Source of the DNA: DATBAT01 sp963824805 | Lineage (GTDB): Bacteria; Acidobacteriota; Terriglobia; Terriglobales; Acidobacteriaceae | Direction: 5' to 3' | Assembly (NCBI GenBank): GCA_963824805.1 | Contig: CAWGQZ010000029.1 | Span: 1-64,000 of the forward strand | DNA: 64,000 nucleotides | Shown: one piece after another, positions 46,737-54,767 of the stretch | Layout of the letters: each line of letters begins with the position of its first letter | Position numbering within the stretch: position 1 is the first letter of the stretch | Made by a program: the position numbers and the translations under genes | The notes under the pieces: model-generated | Told to the model about the DNA's origin: nothing | The model's input: only the letters and a program-made list of their open reading frames with translations | Database searches by the model: none

Positions 46737-46916
46737 CTAGATCTCGCCCAGTAATTCTTCCAAGTTTGGTTTTCGCTTTTGCGCCTTTACCTTTTTCTTC
46801 CGGTCGGGCACCACCCGTCCACCGGGAGGCGCACCAATGCGCTCGCGGGCCAGGGCCTTCACCGCCTGCACCGCGCGGAACTCCTTCTTTTTTCGCTTCT
46901 TCGCCACCGCACACAT
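46737..46916 (-). CDS. 59-aa Lys/Arg-rich small protein
   Basis: Short gene: MCAVAKKRKKKEFRAVQAV at the start, then ALARERIGAPPGGRVVPDRK and a basic stretch ending KPNLEELLGEI. The mix of a basic head, an amphipathic helix and an acidic conserved-looking tail resembles a small conserved protein I recall in related bacteria, but I cannot name a family. The ribosome site is weak; a GTG three codons later is an alternative start. Its stop lies eight bases from the convergent lipoprotein's stop. Confidence 0.5.
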   Translation of the reverse strand: MCAVAKKRKKKEFRAVQAVKALARERIGAPPGGRVVPDRKKKVKAQKRKPNLEELLGEI

Positions 46917-46987
46917 GTTGCCACAGCTCAGCTGCGATAGAATAGAGGCGGAAGCAGATTGTGTGAGCGACGCTAATTTCGACGACT

Positions 46988-47263
46988 ATGGAAGAACGCG
47001 AGTTTTTTGACGAACGGCAGGAAAAGAAACCGGCAAACTTGAACTGTCCTAGTTGCAAGCAGACGGCGGAATATGAAGTTACCTGGCTGGTCCGGACTAA
47101 AAAGCGCCAACTGTCCGGCCGGGCCGATGAGCGCGACCGCGCCCGGTTTGCGAAGGCACGCTCTTATATGCTGCGCAAGGACGACGTGATGATGTGCAAG
47201 AACATGCGCTGCCGCAAGCGCTTCGAGATTTCTTCCGTGCAGTCGGTCGTCTTCATGGACTAG
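46988..47263 (+). CDS. small zinc-ribbon-like hypothetical protein
   Basis: 91 aa. Two Cys pairs, NCPSCKQTAEYEVTW near residue 20 and CKNMRCRKRFE near residue 72, have the layout of a zinc ribbon. The middle is charged and helical (RADERDRARFAKARSYML). No known family assigned. It runs in the same direction as etfB, 66 bases ahead. Confidence 0.6.
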   Translation: MEEREFFDERQEKKPANLNCPSCKQTAEYEVTWLVRTKKRQLSGRADERDRARFAKARSYMLRKDDVMMCKNMRCRKRFEISSVQSVVFMD

Positions 47264-47329
47264 ATATTTCTCGTCAGTACACTCAGCCCCGGCCGGCTCA
47301 GTGTCACTCACCAGCCTCAAGGAGCCCAC

Positions 47330-48100
47330 ATGAAAATCCTGGTGTGCATGAAGCAGGTCCCCCAGAAAGACGCTCCGCTCAAATTGAACGAAAGCAAGAC
47401 CTGGATTCGCGAAGACGTATCCTACGAAGTGAATGAACCCGACGCCTTCGCGCTGGAGGAAGCCCTTCGCCAGAAAGAAAAACATGGCGGAGAAGTGGTG
47501 GTTATTACTGCGGGTCCGGCACGGTCTCAGCAGGTATTGCGCGAAGCCCTCGCCAAGGGTGCAGACCGCGCCATTCACCTCGAGGACCCCGCCTTTGTTG
47601 GGCTCGATGCATTCAGCACAGCCCGCGCCTTTGCGGCTGCTATTAAAGATGAAAATTTCGATTTGATCTTCACCGGCCTGCAATCGGACGATTATGGATT
47701 CGCGCAAACCGGGGTGATCCTTGCCGAACTCCTGGGCTGGCCGCATGCGACCATCATCATGCAGATTGAAAAGAACGAGGGCGGCATCCGCGTAAAACGC
47801 GAACTGGAAGCAGGGTATTTCCAGTTCGTCGATATGCCTCTACCTGCGGTGCTGACCATACAATCCGGCATCAACAAACTGCGATACGCTACGCTGATCG
47901 GCATCAAACAGGCGAAAAACAAGCCGTTAAGGAAGGTCGCGCTGGCGGAAGTGCAGGCCGCGGTCGGTTCCAATTCACAGAAGATCGAACGGCTCTACAT
48001 CCCGGAAAAAACCAAGAAGACTGAGTTCCTGGAAGGTCCGCCGGCCGAGATTGCGAAAAAGCTGGTGGACAAACTGCGCAACGAAGTACGGGTGCTGTAG
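47330..48100 (+). CDS. etfB: electron transfer flavoprotein subunit beta
   Basis: Small subunit of ETF, which collects electrons from acyl-CoA and other dehydrogenases. N-terminus MKILVCMKQVPQKD, then YEVNEPDAFALEEAL, VVVITAGPA, IFTGLQSDDYGFAQTGVILAELLGWPHAT and the recognition-loop region LPAVLTIQSGINKLRYATL. 256 aa. AAGGAG precedes the ATG. Followed after 199 bases by etfA. Confidence 0.92.
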   Translation: MKILVCMKQVPQKDAPLKLNESKTWIREDVSYEVNEPDAFALEEALRQKEKHGGEVVVITAGPARSQQVLREALAKGADRAIHLEDPAFVGLDAFSTARAFAAAIKDENFDLIFTGLQSDDYGFAQTGVILAELLGWPHATIIMQIEKNEGGIRVKRELEAGYFQFVDMPLPAVLTIQSGINKLRYATLIGIKQAKNKPLRKVALAEVQAAVGSNSQKIERLYIPEKTKKTEFLEGPPAEIAKKLVDKLRNEVRVL

Positions 48101-48299
48101 CGCGAAAGTTTGCTCTTGGATAGTTCAATGAGGCTTGAGTGACAGCTTGCTCCAGGCTTCTTTTGGGACCCTATGTGACGCCTGATTTGGCGTTTGTAAT
48201 TCCATTTCTTTTTCCGAGTTCATTCCTTATTCAGACCAGAACCTTTAAACTAATCGGCTCTCTCCCGGCTTGCCGCAACGAGAGCCAGAAGCTGGACTT

Positions 48300-49284
48300 A
48301 TGCCTAATACGATTCTAGTAGTTGCAGAACAGCGGGAAGGTAAGCTGAACCGCGTTTCCTGGGAAACGGTGGCGGCAGGACAGGCGATCGCTGCCGACAC
48401 CGGCTGGGAGTTGCAGGTGGCGGTTGCGGGGAAGGGTATCTCTGCGATTGCCAATGAACTCGCGGCCAAGAAAGTTTCCAAGGTATACGCACTCGAGTCG
48501 CCGAAATTTGAACCTTACACCCCCGACGCCTTCGCCGCCGGGCTGAAGCAATTCATCGAGTCGAAGAAACCGAATCTGGTGTTGATGCCGCACACCTACC
48601 AGGTGCGGGATTTTGTCCCCAAACTCGCGACTGCGATGGGACGTGCCGTGGTCAGTGATTGTATTGGCTTCAAGAAGGACCAGGACAAGCTGCTTTTTAC
48701 CCGCCAGATGTTCCAGGGCAAGTTCGCCGCTGATGTCAGCCTGACTTCCCAAGCTCCATGGTTCGTCACTTTTCAAAACGGCGCATTCCGTGGGGACAAG
48801 GCGGAAGCAGGCAACCGCTCCCGTCGAGACTGTCAACCTTGAGATTGCGGAAGGGGTAATCCGCAACAAGCCGCAAGAGGTTTTCAAGGAAGCCAAGCAA
48901 GCGGTAGACCTGACCCAGGCGGAAATCATCGTCGCCGTGGGGCGCGGAATTAAAGAGCAGAAGAACATCGATATCGCCAAGCAGCTTGCGGAAGCGCTTG
49001 GCGGGGAACTGGCCGCGTCTCGTCCCATCTGCGACTCCGGATGGTTGCCGATGGACCGCCAGATTGGCTCATCCGGGCAGACAGTCGCACCCAAGCTTTA
49101 TCTGGCACTCGGCATCAGTGGCGCTATTCAGCACATCGTCGGAATGAAGGGGGCTCGCACCATCATTGCCGTGAACAAAGATTCAGAGGCTCCGATCTTC
49201 GAGATCGCGGACTACGCAGTCGTGGGGAATTTGTTTGATGTGGTGCCGCCGCTGGTGGAAGAAGTGAAGAAAGCGAAAGGCTAA
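48300..49284 (+). CDS. etfA: electron transfer flavoprotein subunit alpha, frameshifted
   Basis: FAD-binding subunit of ETF. N-terminus NTILVVAEQREGKLNRVSWE, then VLMPHTYQVRDFVPKLA, TRQMFQGKFAADV; the C-terminal FAD domain has VAVGRGIKEQKN, LGGELAASRPICDSGWLP, QIGSSGQTVAPKLYLALGIS and IIAVNKDSEAPIFEIADY. The two halves are in different frames, shifting at 48804-48814. The span of 985 bases minus one gives 328 codons, so one inserted base (or two lost) explains it. Start is the ATG at 48300. Confidence 0.87.
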
Positions 49285-49306
49285 ACGCTATAGGGCGCAA
49301 ACCCAA

Positions 49307-49384
49307 TCGCCACGAAGGAGGAGAAATCACACGAAGGTTCTGGCCCTGAGATTTCTTTCGTACCTTCGTGTCCTTCGCGGTTAT
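49307..49384. repeat. palindromic intergenic repeat (cacgaagg family)
   Basis: ACACGAAGG (49329-49337) and CCTTCGTGT (49363-49371) are a perfect inverted pair, flanked by outer imperfect arms (cacgaagga and tccttcgcg). It separates etfA from the ETF-QO gene. Related in word content to the elements at 3301 and 36687. Confidence 0.5.
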
Positions 49385-49404
49385 AGCTCGCTGAGAGCAA
49401 AATT

Positions 49405-51123
49405 ATGAGTCTCACCTTCCGCAAACCACTCGAAAATATCGACCATCCCAAGATGCCCGCCGATGTGGTGATCGTCGGCGGCGGCCCCGGAGGCATGGCC
49501 TGCGCGTTACGTCTGTCACAGCTAATCGACGAACACAACACAACGAATTCTGACTCCCAATTCAGCAAAGAAAATATCTACGTGCTGGAGAAGGCCCGCG
49601 AAGTCGGTCAGCACTGCCTTTCCGGGGCACTGCTTGATCCGCGCGCCATGCGCGAACTGCTTCCCGGATTCGAGAAAGAAGCTCCTCTCGATGTGGAAGT
49701 CAGCAAAGAATCTGTCTATTTTCTCACCCAGAACGGCAAACTGAAATTCCCCATCACGCCGCCACCCATGCGCGATCACGGAAACTACGTAATTTCCCTA
49801 AATCGCTTTGTGAAGTGGTTAGGCGGTAAAGTGGAAGAAACCGGAATTACGGTGTTTACCGGCTTCGCCGGGTCTGAATTGCTTTTCGATGGCAACCGGA
49901 TTACTGGCGTGCGCACCGATGATAAGGGCGTCGACAAGAACAATCAGCCCAAATCGAACTTTGAACCGGGTTACGATCTTGAGGCAAAGGTGGTAATTCT
50001 CGCCGAGGGTTCTCGCGGATCTTTAACCAGGCAACTGGTCACCAAGTTCGATCTCGTCAAAGACCGCAACCCGCAAACCTACGGCCAGGGCGTGAAGGAA
50101 TTGTGGGAAGTGCCCGCGGGGCGCATCGACCCGGGCGAAGTAATCTACACCATGGGATGGCCGCTCACCTCGAAAGAATATGGTGGAGCGTGGATCTACG
50201 GCGGCAAAGACAATGTGATCTCGTTGGGATTCGTCACAGGACTCGACTATCCCGATCCGCGACTCGATCCTCAGCACGTACTGCAGGAATTCAAGAAACA
50301 TCCCCTTATCGCGAAACTTCTTTTGGGCGGCAAGATGATCCGCTACGGCGCAAAAACCATGCCTTATGGCGGATGGTGGGCCATCCCGCCGGTGGCTGGC
50401 GACGGCTGGATGGTCATCGGCGACTCCGCGGGCTTCCTTAATTCACAGCGCCTGAAGGGCATTCACCTCGCCATTAAGAGCGGGATGCTGGCCGCGGAAA
50501 CCGCCTTTGAGGCGCTGCTTAAGAACGATTTTTCGTCTGCGATGCTGGGGCAATTTCGACAGAAGGTGGACTCCAGTTGGATCAAGGAAGAGTTGTGGAA
50601 GGTGCGAAACTTCCACCAGGGATTTGAGGGTGGCTTCTGGCGCGGTATGTTCCACGCCGGACTGCAACAAATCACCGGCGGACGAGGCCTTCGCAACCGC
50701 TACTCCGCGACCGCCGGCCATTCCCACATGAAGAAACTGTCCGAACTCCCTTCCGAGGGCGGCGATGAAGCACACATTTTGGGCCGCGCCCGCGGCGATG
50801 GGAAGTTAACATTTGATAAGCTCACCGATCTTTATCACTCCGGTACCAAGCATGAGGAGGATCAGCCTGCGCACCTGGTGATTCATAACACCGACGTCTG
50901 CAACCAGCGCTGCATCGTGGAGTATGGTAGCCCGTGCCAAAATTTTTGCCCGGCGAATGTTTATGAAATGCTCGACGACAGCACCGCGCCCAACGGCAAG
51001 AGCATCAGCCTGAATCCATCGAATTGCGTGCACTGTAAAGCTTGCGACATTGCCGATCCATACCAGATCATCACCTGGGTCCCACCAGAGGGCGGTGGCG
51101 GCCCCAATTACGACGGCATGTAA
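49405..51123 (+). CDS. electron transfer flavoprotein-ubiquinone oxidoreductase
   Basis: Passes ETF electrons to quinone at the membrane. FAD site VVIVGGGPGGMACALRLSQ, then GQHCLSGALLDPRAM, VILAEGSRGSLTRQL, the membrane-associated middle, GDSAGFLNSQRLKGIHLAIKSG, and a C-terminal 4Fe-4S domain with Cys ligands in CQNFCPANVYEM and NCVHCKACDI, ending QIITWVPPEGGGGPNY. 572 aa, full length. Follows etfB-etfA, making a complete fatty/amino acid oxidation electron branch. Confidence 0.92.
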   Translation: MSLTFRKPLENIDHPKMPADVVIVGGGPGGMACALRLSQLIDEHNTTNSDSQFSKENIYVLEKAREVGQHCLSGALLDPRAMRELLPGFEKEAPLDVEVSKESVYFLTQNGKLKFPITPPPMRDHGNYVISLNRFVKWLGGKVEETGITVFTGFAGSELLFDGNRITGVRTDDKGVDKNNQPKSNFEPGYDLEAKVVILAEGSRGSLTRQLVTKFDLVKDRNPQTYGQGVKELWEVPAGRIDPGEVIYTMGWPLTSKEYGGAWIYGGKDNVISLGFVTGLDYPDPRLDPQHVLQEFKKHPLIAKLLLGGKMIRYGAKTMPYGGWWAIPPVAGDGWMVIGDSAGFLNSQRLKGIHLAIKSGMLAAETAFEALLKNDFSSAMLGQFRQKVDSSWIKEELWKVRNFHQGFEGGFWRGMFHAGLQQITGGRGLRNRYSATAGHSHMKKLSELPSEGGDEAHILGRARGDGKLTFDKLTDLYHSGTKHEEDQPAHLVIHNTDVCNQRCIVEYGSPCQNFCPANVYEMLDDSTAPNGKSISLNPSNCVHCKACDIADPYQIITWVPPEGGGGPNYDGM

Positions 51124-51138
51124 GCTGGAGACGGCCTA

Positions 51139-51160
51139 GGGCGGGTACTCTTGCCCGCCC
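51139..51160. terminator. CAAGAGTA-loop hairpin after the ETF-QO gene
   Basis: GGGCGGG and CCCGCCC pair around an 8-base loop that reads CAAGAGTA on the minus strand, like the hairpin at 15120-15139. Sixteen bases after the ETF-QO stop. Confidence 0.5.
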
Positions 51161-51203
51161 CAGGGATGGCACAGTCCTCGACCATTTCGAATCGACGTTG
51201 GCC

Positions 51204-51224
51204 GGGCGGACCGAAGGTCCGCCC
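51204..51224. terminator. GAA-loop hairpin between convergent genes
   Basis: GGGCGGACC (51204-51212) and GGTCCGCCC (51216-51224) pair perfectly around GAA, the same architecture as 31309-31329. It lies 12 bases before the stop of the convergent DUF481 gene. Confidence 0.5.
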
Positions 51225-51235
51225 CACGTCACACC

Positions 51236-52291
51236 CTACCGAGTAAAGGCAATATTCAGCCCTGTGGTCAGAATTATGTCGTTCTGCCGAGCCCCGAGCG
51301 GCGGGTTCGTAACATAGGTATCGGCAAACGAATTCTGCCAGCCGAGCCATTTGCTCAATTTCGTTACCGTTGCAAAGTTGAAGGTGGTGCGATACTGTCC
51401 GCCCTCATTGATGTCTGGGTATGCATACAACTTCTGGGTGAGCACTGTGCTCGCGCCAATCTTCTTCATGAATTCTTCGCCCAGGGTCAACGCGATCAGA
51501 TTGCGCTGAATCGTGGAATAACTTTCCCGCGTGTAGTTGAGACCACTCAAGAGATCCAGGGTGGTTCGTTCGCGCTTGATCAGATGGAATCCGATACCGC
51601 CGCTGAACACCGAGCGTAGATCGAGATCCTGGAGGTCGTCGCTTTGGAAATCGGCTCCGGTAAAGCTGAAGGTCCGTGCGCCAAAATCGTGGTCGTAACG
51701 CGCTCCGCCCTGATTGCTGTTGGCGGTTGTGCTTGGAATAGCACCGGGAGCGTCATTAGTAGCGAAGACCGAGGTCTGATATAGACCGAGGTGATCGTGC
51801 TGCGTTTTACGGTCGGCGGTAAAGGCAAGGCCTAGGTTCTTGGTTTCGCTGTTGCCACGGGTCATGGCAAAGCTGGTGGTTAAGCCACCGCTCCACGCCT
51901 GCAACCAGCCGGGATGTTCCATCTTCTTATCCGCTGCCGCTTCCTCCTCACTTCTGATTTTCGAGATGGTACCAGTGGAAACTTCAACCGGCGCTCCAGT
52001 GGCGGGCACGACTTGCAGTTTGTCATCCGTCGTCTTTACCAGGCCGACCACGGTCTGCCCATCCTTCAACCCCACGTGCAATGGTTTGTCAGACTCGATA
52101 GCTTTAATCGCGCTCAATTGCACGATAACTTCTCCCGCGTAGTCGGTCTTAATCACCAGACTCTTATCGTCGGATTTTTCGATCACGCCGCTCAGGCGGT
52201 CACCATTTTGTAGCGTGATCTGTCCTGCCAGCAGGAGTTGAGACGAGAAGAAAACCAGAATAGGCACCAGTACGAACTTATGTAGAGACAC
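51236..52291 (-). CDS. DUF481 family outer-membrane protein
   Basis: Start is a GTG (SLHKFVLVPILVFFSS signal peptide) with GGAGGGGAA directly upstream; nine longer codons are unlikely. After the signal there is an SH3-like/SPOR-free beta region (ITLQNGDRLSGVIEKSDDKSLVIKT in part) and then a DUF481 beta-barrel with repeated amphipathic strands (GGLTTSFAMTRGNSETKNLG, YDHDFGARTFSF) ending LTTGLNIAFTR. 351 aa. Function unknown. Confidence 0.8.
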   Translation of the reverse strand: MSLHKFVLVPILVFFSSQLLLAGQITLQNGDRLSGVIEKSDDKSLVIKTDYAGEVIVQLSAIKAIESDKPLHVGLKDGQTVVGLVKTTDDKLQVVPATGAPVEVSTGTISKIRSEEEAAADKKMEHPGWLQAWSGGLTTSFAMTRGNSETKNLGLAFTADRKTQHDHLGLYQTSVFATNDAPGAIPSTTANSNQGGARYDHDFGARTFSFTGADFQSDDLQDLDLRSVFSGGIGFHLIKRERTTLDLLSGLNYTRESYSTIQRNLIALTLGEEFMKKIGASTVLTQKLYAYPDINEGGQYRTTFNFATVTKLSKWLGWQNSFADTYVTNPPLGARQNDIILTTGLNIAFTR

Positions 52292-52395
52292 TTCCCCTCC
52301 AATATGTGCGAAATGCAAAGCTGCCCCTATATTTTTATACGTTTGTGCTGGAATTTGCTGCAGGTGAGAACAGTGGCGGTTATGAACCTAAGGGC

Positions 52396-52401
52396 TATAA
52401 T
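52396..52401 (+). promoter_or_regulatory. -10 element for the moaA leader transcript
   Basis: A perfect TATAAT. No good -35 box lies 16-18 bases upstream. A start near 52408 would give a 210-base leader before moaA containing the riboswitch-like fold. Confidence 0.4.
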
Positions 52402-52429
52402 CAAAAGTGAGTTTCCGACTTTCGAAGCC

Positions 52430-52548
52430 TTCGGGAATACCCTGGCGACGACAGCGGTGAAGAGCGTGCTCTGGCACGCGTCTTCCAAGGGTGGTGGCGG
52501 AAACGCCAGCGCCTCCCGGCTTCGCAAGTGAGCCCTTGGAAAGGAAAT
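52430..52548 (+). promoter_or_regulatory. probable molybdenum-cofactor (Moco) riboswitch aptamer
   Basis: Leader of moaA. Hairpin GAAGAGCGTGC (52459-52469) pairs with GCACGC and TCTTC (52474-52485). Next CCAAGGG (52485-52491) pairs with CCCTTGG (52533-52539), enclosing TGGCG-GAAA-CGCCA (52495-52508), a GNRA-capped hairpin, and CTT/AAG near 52520. The sequence AAAGGAAATGG follows. A GNRA tetraloop with receptor and this position ahead of moa genes are features of the Moco RNA class. I did not compare with the family model. Immediately followed by a terminator, so control is likely by premature termination. Confidence 0.55.
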
Positions 52549-52578
52549 GGCAGGTAGTAGCCCGCCTTTTTTCTTTTT
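52549..52578 (+). terminator. intrinsic terminator in the moaA leader
   Basis: GGCAGG (52549-52554) and CCCGCC (52561-52566) pair with one mismatch around TAGTAG, followed by TTTTTTCTTTTT. It is 40 bases before the moaA ATG, so it would cut the transcript ahead of the gene when the aptamer favours it. Confidence 0.6.
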
Positions 52579-52617
52579 CCAAGAGACTCAGCAGACAGCA
52601 CTTAGCATTCAGCGTCC

Positions 52618-53607
52618 ATGCCTCTTACCGACAAATTCGGCCGCGCCATCACCGATCTGCGGATCTCGATCACTGACCGGTGCAACTACAAGTGCGTCTA
52701 CTGCCGTACCGGCAACGAGGGGGCGCTCTATGGCGATCTTCCATTCTCCGACTACCTGCGCATGTCGCAGGTACTTGTTTCCATGGGGATTGAAAAGATC
52801 CGCATCACTGGTGGCGAACCACTGCTGCGCAATGGCGTGATTGCATTCGTTCACGAACTGGCGAAAATGCAAACTCTTAAAGGGGAAGCGCTCGACCTCG
52901 CACTGACGACCAACGGCCACCTTCTGGCGGATATGGCCAAAGCGCTGAAAGATGCGGGCCTTAATCGAGTTACAGTGAGTATGGATGCCGTCGATCCCGA
53001 TCGCTTTGCACGGATCACTCGTGTGGCTAATGGCTACGACAACGTACTGGCGGGGATCCGGGCGGCCCGACGGGTTGGCCTATGGCCGTTGAAAGTTAAC
53101 TGCGTGCTGATGCGCGGCTTCAACGAAGATCAGATAATTCCATTTGGAATGTTCGCCCGCGAAGAGGGCGTGATTGTGCGGTTCATAGAGTTCATGCCGC
53201 TCGAGGAAGAGCGGGTCTGGTCGCCGGACACCGTGGTCTCACTCGACGAAATCGTGACCCGTATGAGCGAATATCGGCCTCTGGTGGAAATCCCACGGGG
53301 ACGTAGCGAGACCGCGCGTCGATATCGCTTCGATGACGGCATGGGAGAGATCGGCATCATTGCTCCTGTCTCGCATCCGTTCTGCGGCCACTGCAGCCGC
53401 ATTCGAATTACCTCAGACGGAAAGATCCGGACCTGTCTTTTTTCGGTTTGGGACCACGATCTTTACGGGCGCGTGCGCGGCGGCGCTTCGGATGAGGAAC
53501 TCGCGGAATTCATTCGCGGAGTGGTAGAGAACAAGGAAGCCCGCCACCATATCGGGGAACCAGACTTCGTCCCCGCCTCTCGCACCATGGTGCACATCGG
53601 GGGGTAA
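52618..53607 (+). CDS. moaA: GTP 3',8-cyclase MoaA
   Basis: Radical SAM enzyme for the first step of molybdenum cofactor synthesis. N-terminal cluster motif RCNYKCVYCRTG (CxxxCxxC), GGEPLLRNG, SMDAVDPDRFARITR; second cluster CGHCSRIRITSDGKIRTC; the C-terminal double Gly needed for activity is present (MVHIGG). 329 aa. The ATG has no ribosome site close by. The stop is two bases from the convergent hypB stop. Confidence 0.93.
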   Translation: MPLTDKFGRAITDLRISITDRCNYKCVYCRTGNEGALYGDLPFSDYLRMSQVLVSMGIEKIRITGGEPLLRNGVIAFVHELAKMQTLKGEALDLALTTNGHLLADMAKALKDAGLNRVTVSMDAVDPDRFARITRVANGYDNVLAGIRAARRVGLWPLKVNCVLMRGFNEDQIIPFGMFAREEGVIVRFIEFMPLEEERVWSPDTVVSLDEIVTRMSEYRPLVEIPRGRSETARRYRFDDGMGEIGIIAPVSHPFCGHCSRIRITSDGKIRTCLFSVWDHDLYGRVRGGASDEELAEFIRGVVENKEARHHIGEPDFVPASRTMVHIGG

Positions 53608-53609
53608 GC

Positions 53610-54284
53610 TTAGCCCGGTACCTCGGCAGGCTTTCGCAAGCGGGTGAAAACGTCCAGGAGTTCTGCCAGGCCTTCGCCGGTCTTTGCGGAAACCCACAGC
53701 GTGCGCATCTTTGGCCGGACGGATTGAATATTTCGCTCGGCAGCCTGCTGGTCAAATTCCGCAGCCGCCGCCATATCCATTTTGGTGATGACGGCTACAT
53801 CGGCCGTGTTGAAGATAGTGGGATATTTCAGCGGCTTGTCTTCGCCCTCGGTTACCGACATCAACACCAGCCGCAAGTCTTCCCCGAGGTCGTAACTGGA
53901 TGGGCAAACGAGATTCCCCACATTTTCGATGAATAAGAGATCGAGTTCCTCAAGCGGCCAATCTGCGAGCGCGGCGTGGACCATCTGCGCGTCCAAATGA
54001 CAAACGGTCCCTGTCACAATCTGCTGGACTCGGGCTCCACTACGGGCCAATCGGGCGGCGTCATTTTCGGTCGCGAGGTCGCCAACCAGGGCTGCCACCC
54101 GATGCTTTGGGTGCAGATCAGTCAGAATCCGTTCCAGCAGACGGGTTTTTCCGGATCCGGGGCTAGAGACAAGACTCACCACCGCGACCCCTGCTCGCTG
54201 AAAGCGCTCGCGGAGTTCGGCCGCCAGCACGTCGTTCTGCTTTAGCACCTTTCGCCTGACTTCAACCAATCGGGGCTGGCTCAT
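53610..54284 (-). CDS. hypB: hydrogenase nickel incorporation GTPase HypB
   Basis: GTPase that delivers nickel with HypA to the hydrogenase large subunit. P-loop VSSPGSGKTRLLE, GDLATENDAARL, the metal/switch region VTGTVCHLDAQMVHAAL, LLFIENVGNLVCPSSYDLGE and NTADVAVITKMDMA. I start at MSQPRLVEVRRK (54284), overlapping hypA by 23 bases. 224 aa. The N-terminal CxxCGC high-affinity nickel site and the His-rich stretch of some HypBs are absent. Last gene of the hydrogenase locus. Confidence 0.9.
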   Translation of the reverse strand: MSQPRLVEVRRKVLKQNDVLAAELRERFQRAGVAVVSLVSSPGSGKTRLLERILTDLHPKHRVAALVGDLATENDAARLARSGARVQQIVTGTVCHLDAQMVHAALADWPLEELDLLFIENVGNLVCPSSYDLGEDLRLVLMSVTEGEDKPLKYPTIFNTADVAVITKMDMAAAAEFDQQAAERNIQSVRPKMRTLWVSAKTGEGLAELLDVFTRLRKPAEVPG

Positions 54285-54630
54285 CTGCGGCGACCTCCAG
54301 CGCCAGCACTTCCAGATCGGTGCCACTTACGACACGCGCAGCCGGGGTATCGCAGAACGAGCAGGTAAGCTGCTGCCAGGAAACCGGAGGCACTTCACGT
54401 TGGCATCTAGGACAAAAGATGAGAACCGGGCAATCCTGAAACTCCAGGCGAGAACCTTCCGCGATCGTGCCCTCCGCGGCCAGAGAATAGGAGAACAACA
54501 AGGCTTCTTTCACCACGCCTGACAATGGGCCAAGTTTGAGGTGCACAGCAACAACGCGTGGGATGCCGCGCGCTTTTGCTTCCGCCTCAACCCCTTCCAC
54601 AATGCTCAAGGCAATGGAAAGCTCATGCAT
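54262..54630 (-). CDS. hypA: hydrogenase nickel metallochaperone HypA
   Basis: Nickel chaperone. The nickel-binding N-terminus MHELSIALSIVEGVE (His2) is exact, and the zinc site is CPRCQREVPP with CSFCDTPA. 122 aa. The ATG lies four bases after the stop of the 36-aa peptide, so translation is coupled. Confidence 0.92.
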   Translation of the reverse strand: MHELSIALSIVEGVEAEAKARGIPRVVAVHLKLGPLSGVVKEALLFSYSLAAEGTIAEGSRLEFQDCPVLIFCPRCQREVPPVSWQQLTCSFCDTPAARVVSGTDLEVLALEVAADEPAPIG

Positions 54631-54634
54631 AGTT

Positions 54635-54745
54635 TCACATGCATTCCATCTTTATGTAGCGCCTCATATCCGGCGCTAACGAGATGAACATGGCTACTGC
54701 ACCGAGCGCGATTGCGCTCCAGATAATCTTACGCGTGACACTCAT
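54635..54745 (-). CDS. 36-aa membrane peptide, DUF6893-like
   Basis: Very small gene hidden between hypA and the protease gene. It reads MSVTRKIIWSAIALGAVAMF, then ISLAPDMRRYIKMECM: one membrane helix and a short basic tail PDMRRYIKM, the pattern I recall for DUF6893 small proteins near such hydrogenases. GGAGG stands ten bases before the ATG, a strong ribosome site. Role unknown; a membrane anchor for the otherwise soluble hydrogenase is one guess. Its existence is well supported by the site, the spacing and the tail. Confidence 0.75.
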   Translation of the reverse strand: MSVTRKIIWSAIALGAVAMFISLAPDMRRYIKMECM

Positions 54746-54767
54746 AGTCTGCTTTCCTCCATTTCAA

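Noticed and set aside
53610..54284. Longer HypB start 14 codons upstream
   Set aside because: Those residues are the hypA frame read out of phase (Trp/Cys-rich), while MSQPRLVEVRRK matches the usual HypB beginning.
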